64,000 nt of DNA from the NCBI RefSeq assembly GCF_019112545.1, contig NW_025064882.1:882928-946927 (forward strand). Direction: 5' to 3'. The notes under the pieces were generated by a model. That model ran no database searches and was not told the DNA's origin. It saw only the letters and a program-made list of their open reading frames with translations. This DNA is from Guyanagaster necrorhizus. Lineage: Eukaryota; Basidiomycota; Agaricomycetes; Agaricales; Physalacriaceae. This document shows, in pieces, positions 53,201 through 61,007 of this stretch (its first letter is position 1; the number at the start of each line of letters is the position of its first letter). The position numbers and the translations under genes are program-made.

Positions 53201-54617
53201 TCTGATAATCTTGTATTGGTTGAAGTTTCCCATCCTTCTTTTTGATGAAAAAGAAGGATGATACCATCAGTGACTTTGATGGCCAAATCCTTCCACTGGA
53301 TAAGTTTTCTTTGAGAAATTTATCCAGTTCTTGTTGCTCGTTATTACCTAATAGATAGCATTTGCAGTCCAGGTTAGCATTAGCATTAGGGATTAATTCA
53401 ATGGTATGGTCTCATGATTTTGCATCAGGTAGTTCATTGAAATTTTCTTTTTTGAATAAATCCCGATAGTCATGTACCCATTCAGGTACCATTTCTTCGA
53501 ATGTCCTTTCCCCTTTTCTGACATTGGCCTTGGCCACTAGGTTATTAGCATGATGTACTGCCCAAATGCTAATGGCCCTTTGCAAGTCGACAGTGAGAAT
53601 AGTTTCTCCATCTTCCATTTCTTCATCCTATCGGTCTTTGGGATCTTCATCTGATAGTTCAAATGGAATTTTCTAGCATCGACATCAGGCGAAAATGATC
53701 CATCTGGTTTTTCAATTGATCAGTGGATTGTGTCTGATTAGCCAATCATGACCAAGGAATATCTCTTTTGTTCCTAAGTTGGTCACAGCTAGGTCGATTC
53801 TTTCCAAATGATCGCTGATAGTGAGTCTAAGCTTTACATATTCAGTAATCATTCTGGCTTGGTTCTTTGTCCCATCCACATTGTAGACTGGAATGGGTGC
53901 CACTGTCATGTGAGTTGGCAATTGATGCTTGTTGACAAAAGCTTGGTTGATGCTACTTTCTATACAGCTGCTGTCAATTAAAGCAGTGACCACATGGATA
54001 GATTGAGATGTCAAGGTCTCGATCTGTGCTTAGGCTAGTAAATCTTTTTCCATAGACTTGGCTCATCAGATGAATTTTCATAGCCCATGCAATTCATTGA
54101 GCCACTCCAAAGCCCAACATCGTTCTGCAGCCTTCATTCCAGTGATCATTTCGTCGATCACTTCCTCAGCTTAGGTCTTGTGTATCCAGTTTTTGAGTAT
54201 GGCCTTTGTCATTGCTTCATCCTTGGCATCCTTGATGGCTTGCCAAGTCCATTCAGTATCAAATGGTTTGAGCCACATTATAGGGCTCTCTGCCCCTCTT
54301 CAGCCTGAAGGCAGTTGAGTCTGTTTTATATTTTTAGTTTGATGAACTTTTGATGATGATGCACCTTTGGGGCTCTCTGCCCCTCTTTAGCCCTTCATCG
54401 GCACTTGAGTTGTTGAAGTCAGTTTCTTAGGCGATTCTGAGTGGTGGATAATAGGGTCGGATATATTCAAATGCATGCATAATTTAGACATAGGAGGTAA
54501 TACTACAGAAAATAAAGTGTCAGTCTGTCCAGCAGTTTGTGACCTGTTATCCAGTCTGTTGGCTGAGTCAGTGGAATCACTCACTGCTCGGCCTCGCCTT
54601 TTACCTCCTCGGGCTTG
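50298..54617 (-). pseudogene. E6 Pol: PR-RT-RNase H-IN-chromodomain
   Basis: Protease 53,712-54,014 with DSSCIESSIN (DSG changed to DSS) and FLGHDWLIRHNP. RT (about 53,480-52,640) keeps YLDD (about 52,910). RNase H (about 52,640-52,000). Integrase (about 51,960-50,886): HHCC region, SVDMIIG, ISDRGL, WANQEIEKYL and the GPY/F-like C-terminal part, open for 161 codons at 50,886-51,371. Chromodomain YLVSWKGYGPESNQW (about 50,640-50,700), then a ~120-residue tail with an acidic NEDDPAMDEPE run, ending KEDLL and TAA 50,298-50,300. The Pol frame opens after TAA 54,618-54,620. Inactive through TGA stops and slips. Confidence 0.92.
54581..54617 (-). promoter_or_regulatory. Gag/Pol overlap with probable -1 frameshift site (E6)
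   Basis: The knuckle frame ends at TGA 54,581-54,583 and the Pol frame, one base back, opens at 54,617 after a TAA, leaving a 37-nt overlap. In it GTAAAAG (54,598-54,604 on the minus strand) offers an AAA codon that can re-pair one base back. The same phase and GTAAAAG recur in the other five copies. This is a P-site type slip rather than a classic X XXY YYZ heptamer. Confidence 0.6.
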
Positions 54618-57397
54618 TTATCTTGCCTGAGGTCTTTGTCTTCCTTCATTAATTCAGCAATCTACACCTGAATGTCCTCGTGCATGCATTTGTTCTTCTT
54701 CTCAGGGCAGTTCCATGCTATGTGGCCTGGCTGGCCACAATTAAAGCACTTTTCCTCCTTTTTGAGGCGATCCACATTGATCTGCTTGCCCGTTCTGATA
54801 CTTAGACCCTTACCAGTTTGCTTCCTGTCATTCTGGGAAGTCAGGGCTGAGCCGCTGGGCCTGGCAGACATGATCGCATGAGAGGTGGAGGGCTTTGAGC
54901 CCTGTCTCTGGTATCTGTGTTGGTCCCACAAGTTTGCTGCTTCCATCTTCTGGCACTGTTGCTCCTGCCACATGAGAACGATTCATGCCTTCTAATCATC
55001 ATAGCTGACCAGAACACTATGGCTGAGATCTAAAATGGTCTTGAGATAATGAGGTGGCAGTCTCTGCTTTATATACTTGACTATTTGTCTCGAGTCAGCT
55101 ACATCCTCCTGAATTCCGGCAAGCTTTCTGAGTCATTCCAATTCGTCAAAGTAGTCTGGCACCACCTTGTCACCCATCTTATATTCTTTCATCTTCAACC
55201 TGTGGACTTCCTGTACTGCAGAGTCTGTGAACTTGTCATGGATCATCTGCTTTAATATCAGCCAGAAGCGGTACTGGTGGTGTTGCCAGGTAGTTGACCA
55301 GAAGTTGAGGGCCAGCAGTATCCACCATACTTTTGCCTTGTCTTCAAAGTAGGTGGTAGTGTAATTTACCTTGTACATGTCATGAAGAAAGTACAAGGCA
55401 AAAACTTGGAAGTATTGGTCACAGTCCATGAGGAAACGATTAATATCATCTGAAGCCCCTTTAAAAGAAAGAGGCTCCTGCCTTAGCATCGGTCTGACAT
55501 TTAATATCTGTGCCTTCGGATCAAGAGGCAACATTGGATTTAGGAGTTCCCTCTCAGGAGGACCAGCCCAATCTATCAGGGGCCCTGGAAAGAAATGTAA
55601 AAACCTATCATCGGCAATGGAACTTCTTGGAGTTGGCAGCCTTTTCTTTCAGACAATCCACCCATCCTTGATGGTCCACCCCTGTGCCATTGCCTCAGGG
55701 TCATCCTTCTTTACATCAGTCAGGACTGATCTGCTTCCTTCAGCTTTATCAGATAGTGGTTGTCCTCCCAATAGTCGGCTCTCTATGCCGGTCCAGAGAT
55801 TTGGGTGGTAGATTCTCGGCTGTCCATAGGATTGGGTTAGCCGAGATGCCATGCTATGGATGGCCAATGTGGTGAGCAAGTATCTTGATGTTGCTGTTCA
55901 AATTGAGAATGCTGTGTTTACTGATTTGGGTGGTATTACACTTAGGGTCCACAGCATTGGTGCCTCCTATTTGCTAAATCTGGGTTGATATAGTGGCATC
56001 ACCATCATCTGATAATGTAAAAAGCACTGATTGAAATTAAAAATGGCATGCTCAGTTGTGGCATACTGTAAAATCTCTTCTTGCTCAACAGGATCAGCGG
56101 TGGTATACCTTTGTCCTAGGGATGATCATAGCCAGCAATCATCCCTCCATAATTCAGCTACCTGTTCTTGGTATAACCAAATAAATTCTTCCTCCCATGC
56201 CTCTCATTCTCATTGTTTCTTCTCTTGTTCTTGGTGCGTGGTTATGCTGATGATACTTCCCCACTCAAGGATGGGGTCTACTGCCTGGCTGCCTTGGTCC
56301 CTCTCCTCAGCCTCATCATCCCCTTTGGCCCCCTTGTCGGTGGTCCCCTCAAGGAGGGAACTGCCTTGCTAGCTGAAGGATTCCAGGATGAGTGGGTTGG
56401 GGCTGAGTACTTGACTCGGCGTCATCGGGTCTGGGTTGAAAAACAGGCTCCTGGTCAGGCTGCTCTTCTTCTCCTTCTGCTGGCAGTGCCACTGCTCTGT
56501 GATACCAGCGGAAGTTTCTATAGAACTGGGGGCAAAAAAAGAGGGTGGCAATTGGCTCATCAAGGTCCCTTTTGAGGTCCCTGGTGGGGTCAATATGTTC
56601 GTTGTCACCCCCAATTGTTCCCAGGTCTGATGGTATCCCATCTCCCTGGATGGAGATATCGTCAGTCTCAGCGATAGTGTCCATCTCATATGATAACAGG
56701 CAGTCTTCATTGAGGAGTGTTGGCTGCTGGTAGTAGTCATCAGCATGGGCAGTTCCAGCAGTTGACCTGGTCCAGGGGTCGGGCTCACTGACAGGAGTGG
56801 CTGGTTCCCAGAACAGAGAGTCGGGAGCATTGAGGAACTTAGCAAGAGACTGGAGGGTCAGTCGTATTGAGTTTGGTACCACTGGATCATGCCTTAGTAG
56901 ACATGAGGCTCCTCCCTGTTTCAGTCTACTGGCCACTCTTGATGCTGCTTGCCAGTATTGGACCTCGTTCCTATTGGTGTCATCAAAGAAGGGGTCAGGA
57001 CTACTGACCCTTGTTCTCTTTCCACTACTTCTTGTTGACGAGGCATATCGGGGTTGATGCCTGCTGGGATTTCTGGTGCTTGAAGCCATCCGAATGGCAT
57101 CTAAGGAGTCTCTAGTCCAGCGCCCAATTCCAGACTGGGCAATGGTTGTTCTTGACACAGAGATGCTGCACTCGGAGGAGAGGATGGGGGTGTCAGGTCA
57201 GAGTCGTCGAAATCCTGTAGCCCAAGGGTTTCCAGAGTCTCGGATGATTGCTGATGGGGGTCTTGGGGAATACTCATGTTGCTGCTGCTGCTCCTTCTCT
57301 TCCCTAGGATGCCCTTCAGTCAAGCCCCTAGGCTCATCTTCAGATTCTGTTTCTTCGGGCTGTCGAATAGAGTTTTGGACAGAGGCAGGGATGTCAT
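54581..57397 (-). pseudogene. E6 Gag region: upstream part, capsid, zinc knuckle
   Basis: About 939 codons from ATG 57,397 to TGA 54,581. The knuckle CFNCGQPGHIAWNC (54,707-54,748) is complete. Capsid at about 55,470-55,000: KGASDDINRFLMDCDQYF, then YKVNYTTTYFEDKAKVWW and the YFDELE helix. Before it are GWTIKDGWIV (about 55,660) and a LYQEQVAEL helix (about 56,170). From 57,158 to 56,349 the ORF0 frame is open for 269 codons and reads naturally (DPFFDDTNRNEVQYW), while the gag frame is also open over 56,369-56,845; frame use here is unresolved. Confidence 0.75.
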
Positions 57398-57608
57398 GGA
57401 AAGGAAGGTCTGGCATGATATTTTGGAGGATTGTGTGGATATGCTGGAATTCTTGATAGTATCAGATGGCCCAGGTGGTAATAGATTGGCATTCATGGTA
57501 CAGCTGTATGATCATCAATAAACCAATCAAGGTTCCAATGATAGAAGCCAAGAGTTTGAAGAACTCATGAGTAAAGTTCAGATCAGACAGATTTAGAGCA
57601 GAGGACAT
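57198..57608 (-). CDS. ORF0 of E6: small protein with hydrophobic segment
   Basis: From ATG 57,608 to TGA 57,198-57,200 (136 codons) with one internal TGA. Residues about 16-36 are hydrophobic (FFKLLASIIGTLIGLLMII), flanked by a short polar N-terminus and a HECQSITTWAI region. A Glu/Gln-rich tail follows, as in E2. The downstream gag-region ATG (57,397) is 211 nt away, +1 frame. Beyond the TGA the same frame is open again to 56,349, so in this subfamily ORF0 may once have been a much longer protein. No known family recognised. Confidence 0.55.
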
Positions 57609-57650
57609 TCAGTTTCTCAGCATGGTTGGGTCTGAGAAAGAGAAGCAAGA

Positions 57651-57664
57651 AGCTTCAAGCTAAT
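57651..57664 (-). other. E6 self-priming primer-binding site
   Basis: On the minus strand ATTAGCTTGAAGCT directly follows the 5' LTR. It does not begin TGG, so it is not a standard tRNA site. Thirteen of its bases are complementary (one G-U pair) to AGCTTCGAGCTAA at the presumed RNA 5' end (57,827-57,815). This is the arrangement known from Tf1-type self-priming elements. Confidence 0.7.
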
Positions 57665-58177
57665 TGTTAAGCCCAAACTCCATGTGACTATTAACATATG
57701 ATAAACAGTTCAGAACCTCACACTTTGGGTTAGACTGACTGAGTTCACAAGTAATAGCAGAAGTGGACCAAGGCGTTCACAAGTCACTCAAGGTAGAATG
57801 GTAGAGAATAAACTTTAGCTCGAAGCTGGAGTATTACAGTGAGAGCTACACTACTTAAATACTGTTCTGTTATTGTACTATAAATAAATGTTCACAAAAA
57901 GCTGTTGTCTGTCATAGAGCTGTTACCCCTGCTGTTGCTAGGCTCTCCACAAAAGCTGTTGTCTTGCTGTTGTGCTGTTACTGCTGCACTGCAGTTGGAG
58001 GATAAAAGGGACATTGTCTCTCCCTTCACAGCATACAGCCATATGATAAGACAATGACTGACTGGATTGCTGACCAAGCTTTCCCACAGTCCTAAGTGCT
58101 GGTCTAAGTGCCCTGACTAAGTAAAGATAGAGGTTATTTCAGAGGAAAAAGAAAAGAAAATAGGAAAAATCATAACA
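57665..58177 (-). repeat. E6 5' LTR
   Basis: 513 bp, TGTTAAGCCC...CATAACA. Contains a TATA-like element and the transcript-start block (listed separately) and abuts the self-priming site. Confidence 0.94.
57815..57860 (-). promoter_or_regulatory. E6 LTR core promoter: TATA-like box and presumed start
   Basis: On the minus strand TATTTAAG (57,853-57,860) lies ~33 nt upstream of AGCTTCGAGCTAA (57,827-57,815), a normal TATA-to-start spacing. Both blocks recur in every gypsy LTR here. The start site is inferred from spacing and from its pairing with the primer-binding site. Confidence 0.6.
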
Positions 58178-58182
58178 AGAAT

Positions 58183-58342
58183 CCCATGAGACAATCATCA
58201 CAATTTCTGCTGGATCATCAGAGAGGATATCAATGTCTTTCTTCTTCTTGAACATCCTCTTGAGGTGAGCCACTAGGCCCAGCTTCTGGTAAGAGGCTTG
58301 TTGGAGACTGGTGGAACATTTATCAAGAGTCAGAGATATCAT
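58183..58342 (-). pseudogene. E5 Gag region, N-terminal part
   Basis: Start of the E5 gag region (ATG 58,342), cut off by E6 after ~53 codons. The reading (SLTLDKCSTSLQQASY, then a Lys-rich MFKKKKD) matches E3 and E4 at the same place. It continues in 46,780-49,646; after removing E6 and one target duplication the phase with the zinc knuckle is restored. Confidence 0.65.
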
Positions 58343-58550
58343 GGAGCAGAAGATCAGGGGTTACATTTTATAGGATGTGTTGAATGTGTTGAAACTCATC
58401 ATAGTGTCTAATAGCCCAAGCAGTGATTGAATGGCATCTCTGGCACAGCTAGATGATCACCAATAATCCCAATAATGTTCCGACAATAGAAGCAAGGAGT
58501 TCAAAGAACTCATGATCAAAATTCAGGTCTGAGGGGTTGATAGAGGGCAT
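58323..58550 (-). CDS. ORF0 of E5: small protein with hydrophobic segment
   Basis: 75 codons plus TGA from ATG 58,550. Hydrophobic residues about 15-34 (FFELLASIVGTLLGLLVII). Two internal stops. The downstream ATG (58,342) is 208 nt away, +1 frame, overlapping the ORF0 end by 20 nt. Confidence 0.55.
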
Positions 58551-58607
58551 TTGGTTTTCTCCACACTAATAGGCATAAGGAAAGGGAAGAAAAAGCTTCA
58601 AGCTAAT

Positions 58608-59065
58608 TGTTAAACTCAAGCATCATGTGAACAGATACACATGATAAATGGATGTCCCTTTACACTTTAAGGGATCAGCCAAGTTCATTGATACATAGTC
58701 TGATTGATGTGTCATAAGACCAGAAGGATTAGCTCAAGAGAGAATGGTATAAAATAAACTTTAGCTCAAAGCTGAGGTTTTTATCAGCAAGAGCAAGCTT
58801 CTTAAATACTATACAAATCCTGCTAATAATACTACATACTTATTGTGCATATCTCTGTCTTAGTGCTCATTATCCTTAAGCATTGTTATCATACATAAAA
58901 GAATGATTGTATATTATCAGGCAATATTGTTACAACAAAAGACAATGATGGACTTAGCTAGTTGTGATGACCAAGTCTTATCCTATGGTCTCAAGCACTT
59001 GTCCTAGCACCCTGACTAAGCATAAATAGGGGTTAATCCAAGGAAAAGAAAGAAAAATCATAATA
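58608..59065 (-). repeat. E5 5' LTR
   Basis: 458 bp, TGTTAA...CATAATA. Preceded by AGCTTCAAGCTAAT (58,594-58,607), the self-priming site. Confidence 0.93.
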
Positions 59066-59070
59066 TGTTT

Positions 59071-59251
59071 ATTGTCTAAGGGTTCTGAAATCCTGCAAAA
59101 GCAGGGTTGTAGTCTCTGCTGGATTATTAAGGAGGGTATCAGGGTTCCTCTTCTTTCTGAAGGCTCTCTGAATGTGGGTTGCTATGTCTGGCTTCTGATA
59201 AGGGTCACTCTTGTAGCTGAAAGGATATTCTGACAGAGATGGGGATGTCAT
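59071..59251 (-). pseudogene. E4 Gag region, N-terminal part
   Basis: 60 codons open from ATG 59,251: Ser-rich start, then HIQRAFRKKRNPDTLL and an AETTTLLLQDF motif shared with E3, E5 and A. Cut by E5 at 59,066-59,070; continues in 39,436-42,308. Confidence 0.65.
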
Positions 59252-59453
59252 GGAAGAGTAGATCAGAGGTTATATTTTGGAGGATGGTGTGGATCTGTTG
59301 GAATGCCTGATAGTGCCTGACTATCTAAATGGTTACTGACTGTCATCTGCAGCAAAGAGTGGTGATGGCAAGAAGCTCTAGTAGCGTTCCAATGATAGAA
59401 GCTATCAATTCAAAGAAGTCATAATTGAAGTCAGTGGTGGTTGCTAGTAGCAT
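59205..59453 (-). CDS. ORF0 of E4: small protein with hydrophobic segment
   Basis: 82 codons plus TGA from ATG 59,453. Hydrophobic part about residues 13-33 (FFELIASIIGTLLELLAIT). Sequence differs considerably from E3/E5 but keeps the same pattern. The downstream ATG (59,251) is 202 nt away, again the +1 frame. Confidence 0.55.
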
Positions 59454-59508
59454 TCAGTTTCTCAGCACAATTGGGCTTGAGAAAGAGAAGGTGAAGCTTT
59501 GCACTAAT

Positions 59509-59973
59509 TGTTAGGCTCAAGCCACATATGATCAACAAGCATGTGATAAACTAACATAGCTTCACATTTGAGCCTTCTATTAGAGTTCACTATATATACT
59601 AATGTTGACTCCCTGTGCTTCAAGGCTTTGTGTGACTAGCTTAAGAGTAGAATGAGATGGAATAAACTTTAGCTCAAAGCTGGAGATTACCAGCAAGGGC
59701 AAGCTTCTTTAAATACTATACAAGGTCTGCTAATAATACTATGTACTTATTGTGGGTTTCTCTGTCTGCAGTGCTCATTGTTCTTGAGTATTACTACTGT
59801 ACATAAAAGGTTGATTGTGCATTGTCAGGCAACACTGTTGCATCAAAAGACAATGATGGACTTGGCTAATTGTGATAATTAAGCTTTGTCCCACAGTCTT
59901 GAGCACCTGTTCTAGCACCCTGACTAAGCATAAATAGGGGTTAATTCCAGAAAAAGAAGGGAAAATCGTAATA
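59509..59973 (-). repeat. E4 5' LTR
   Basis: 465 bp, TGTTAGGCTC...CGTAATA. The site to its left reads AGCTTTGCACTAAT, a self-priming site with two altered positions. Confidence 0.92.
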
Positions 59974-59978
59974 TGAAA

Positions 59979-60273
59979 TCTCTGGCACAGTTGCCAACCC
60001 CAGAGGTTGAGAAGGCAGTAGCTGGATCAGGAGAGGGAGACTGCTGAAAGAAGTCCTCTGAAAGATTCTCATCCTCTCAGTTGGGAATGAGAGGAGGAAT
60101 CCATGGGTTCCTGAATCCTGTGAGCCAATTGACTTTGTTTCTGCTAATGAGTTGAGAGGGGTATTAGTATCCCTCTTCTTCTTGACTATCTCTCTGATGC
60201 AAGCTGCTAAGCCTGGCTTTGGGTATGAGGCTTGAGGGCTAGTAGGTTGTTCATTGGGATTCTAGGATGTCAT
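59979..60273 (-). pseudogene. E1 Gag region, N-terminal part
   Basis: Starts at ATG 60,273; the gag frame has an early stop, then a Lys-rich VKKKRDTNTPL segment as in the other copies. In the ORF0 frame DENLSEDFFQQSPSPDP is readable at about 60,050 and recurs in E3 and E5. Cut by E4. Confidence 0.6.
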
Positions 60274-60481
60274 AGAGAGGTAGATCAGAGATGATATTAC
60301 AAAGGATGTGTCTAATGTGTTAAAATTCATTATAGTGTCAGATAGCCCAGGCAGTAATTGAGTGATATTCTCAGCACAGCTGGATAATTATAAGTAGACT
60401 TAAGAGTGTTCCAATGATAGAGACTAAGAGTTTGAAGAACTCTCAATCGAAATTCAGATCTGATATGTTGATAGCAGGCAT
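60251..60481 (-). CDS. ORF0 of E1: small protein with hydrophobic segment
   Basis: 76 codons plus TGA from ATG 60,481. Hydrophobic residues about 15-35 (FFKLLVSIIGTLLSLLIII). Several internal TGA or TAA stops. The downstream ATG (60,273) is 208 nt away, +1 frame. Confidence 0.52.
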
Positions 60482-60538
60482 TTGGTTTCCTTTACACTAT
60501 AATATGTGAGAAAAGGAAAGGAGAAGCTTCAAGCTAAT

Positions 60539-61007
60539 TGTTAGACCCAAGCTCATATAAACAGATACATGTGATAAACAGAAGTCACCTTGCACTTCAG
60601 GTGATCAACTGAGTTCACTAATGTGTACACTGATTGATATGTCATAAGGCCTTAAGATTGGCTTGAGGATAGAATGGTATAAGAGGAAACTTTAGCTCAA
60701 AGCTGGGGATTACTAGTGAGAGTGAGCCTCTTTAAATACTGTACAAGTCTGTGCTAATTATACTACTACCTATTGTGTGTTGTCACATCCATTGTGCCCT
60801 TTGTCCTTGGGCATCATTACTATATATAAAAGACTGATTGTGCATCATCAGACAATGCTGTTACATCAAAAGACAATGACCAACTTGGCCTAGTTATAAT
60901 GACTAAGCCTCATCTCATGGTTTTAAGCACTTGTTTTTAAGCACCCTAACTAAGCATAAATAGAGGTTAATTGAGGGAAAGAATAAAAGAGTGCAAAAAT
61001 TGTAACA
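60539..61007 (-). repeat. E1 5' LTR
   Basis: 469 bp, TGTTAGACCC...TGTAACA, followed by the right target duplication GTATC (61,008-61,012). To its left AGCTTCAAGCTAAT (60,525-60,538) is the self-priming site. Confidence 0.93.

Larger units (their letters stand above)
49647..58177 (-). mobile_element. Ty3/gypsy chromovirus E6 (innermost and youngest by nesting)
   Basis: LTRs 49,647-50,260 (614 bp, inflated by an assembly duplication; about 509 bp without it) and 57,665-58,177 (513 bp), with exact target duplication AGAAT (49,642-49,646; 58,178-58,182). No other element lies inside. Full domain set on the minus strand. Keeps visibly more CpG than the outer copies, as expected for the last to arrive. 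Confidence 0.94.
42309..59065 (-). mobile_element. Ty3/gypsy chromovirus E5 (inserted in E4 gag)
   Basis: LTR pair 42,309-42,766 and 58,608-59,065, both 458 bp. Flanks CATTC (42,304-42,308) and TGTTT (59,066-59,070) differ by three transitions; CATTC and TGTT-type outcomes could both derive from a CpG-containing duplication. Own sequence 42,309-49,646 plus 58,178-59,065, ~8.2 kb. Interrupted by E6. Confidence 0.9.
35088..59973 (-). mobile_element. Ty3/gypsy chromovirus E4 (inserted in E1 gag)
   Basis: LTR pair 35,088-35,552 and 59,509-59,973, both 465 bp and distinct in sequence from the other LTR pairs. Flanks TAGAA (35,083-35,087) and TGAAA (59,974-59,978) are a degraded target duplication; after them E1 resumes with TCTCTGGC as in E3. 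Own sequence is 35,088-42,308 plus 59,066-59,973, ~8.1 kb. Interrupted by E5. Confidence 0.9.
11223..61007 (-). mobile_element. Ty3/gypsy chromovirus E1 (outermost host of the nest)
   Basis: LTR pair 11,223-11,692 and 60,539-61,007 (470 and 469 bp) with exact 5-bp target duplication GTATC at 11,218-11,222 and 61,008-61,012. Its own sequence is four pieces totalling ~8.2 kb: 11,223-13,176, 21,751-26,156, 34,258-35,087 and 59,974-61,007. Read end to end on the minus strand these give ORF0, gag region, PR, RT, RNase H, IN and chromodomain in the right order. It must be older than E2, E3 and E4, which interrupt it. Confidence 0.92.

Noticed and set aside
56213..56575. Plus-strand 120-codon ORF with hydrophobic stretches inside E6
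   Set aside because: Antisense to the E6 gag region; not kept in E2, and hydrophobicity follows from the reverse of Pro/Ser/Glu-rich coding.
56349..57158. 269-codon ORF as a captured host gene
   Set aside because: Equivalent protein-like strings occur at the same place in E2 and in part in E3, so it belongs to the element family; kept as a frame-use question instead.
1387..61007. Many similar repeats at wide spacing, CRISPR-like at first glance
   Set aside because: They are 440-520-bp LTRs bounding retrotransposons in a fungal genome, with no short regularly spaced repeats.
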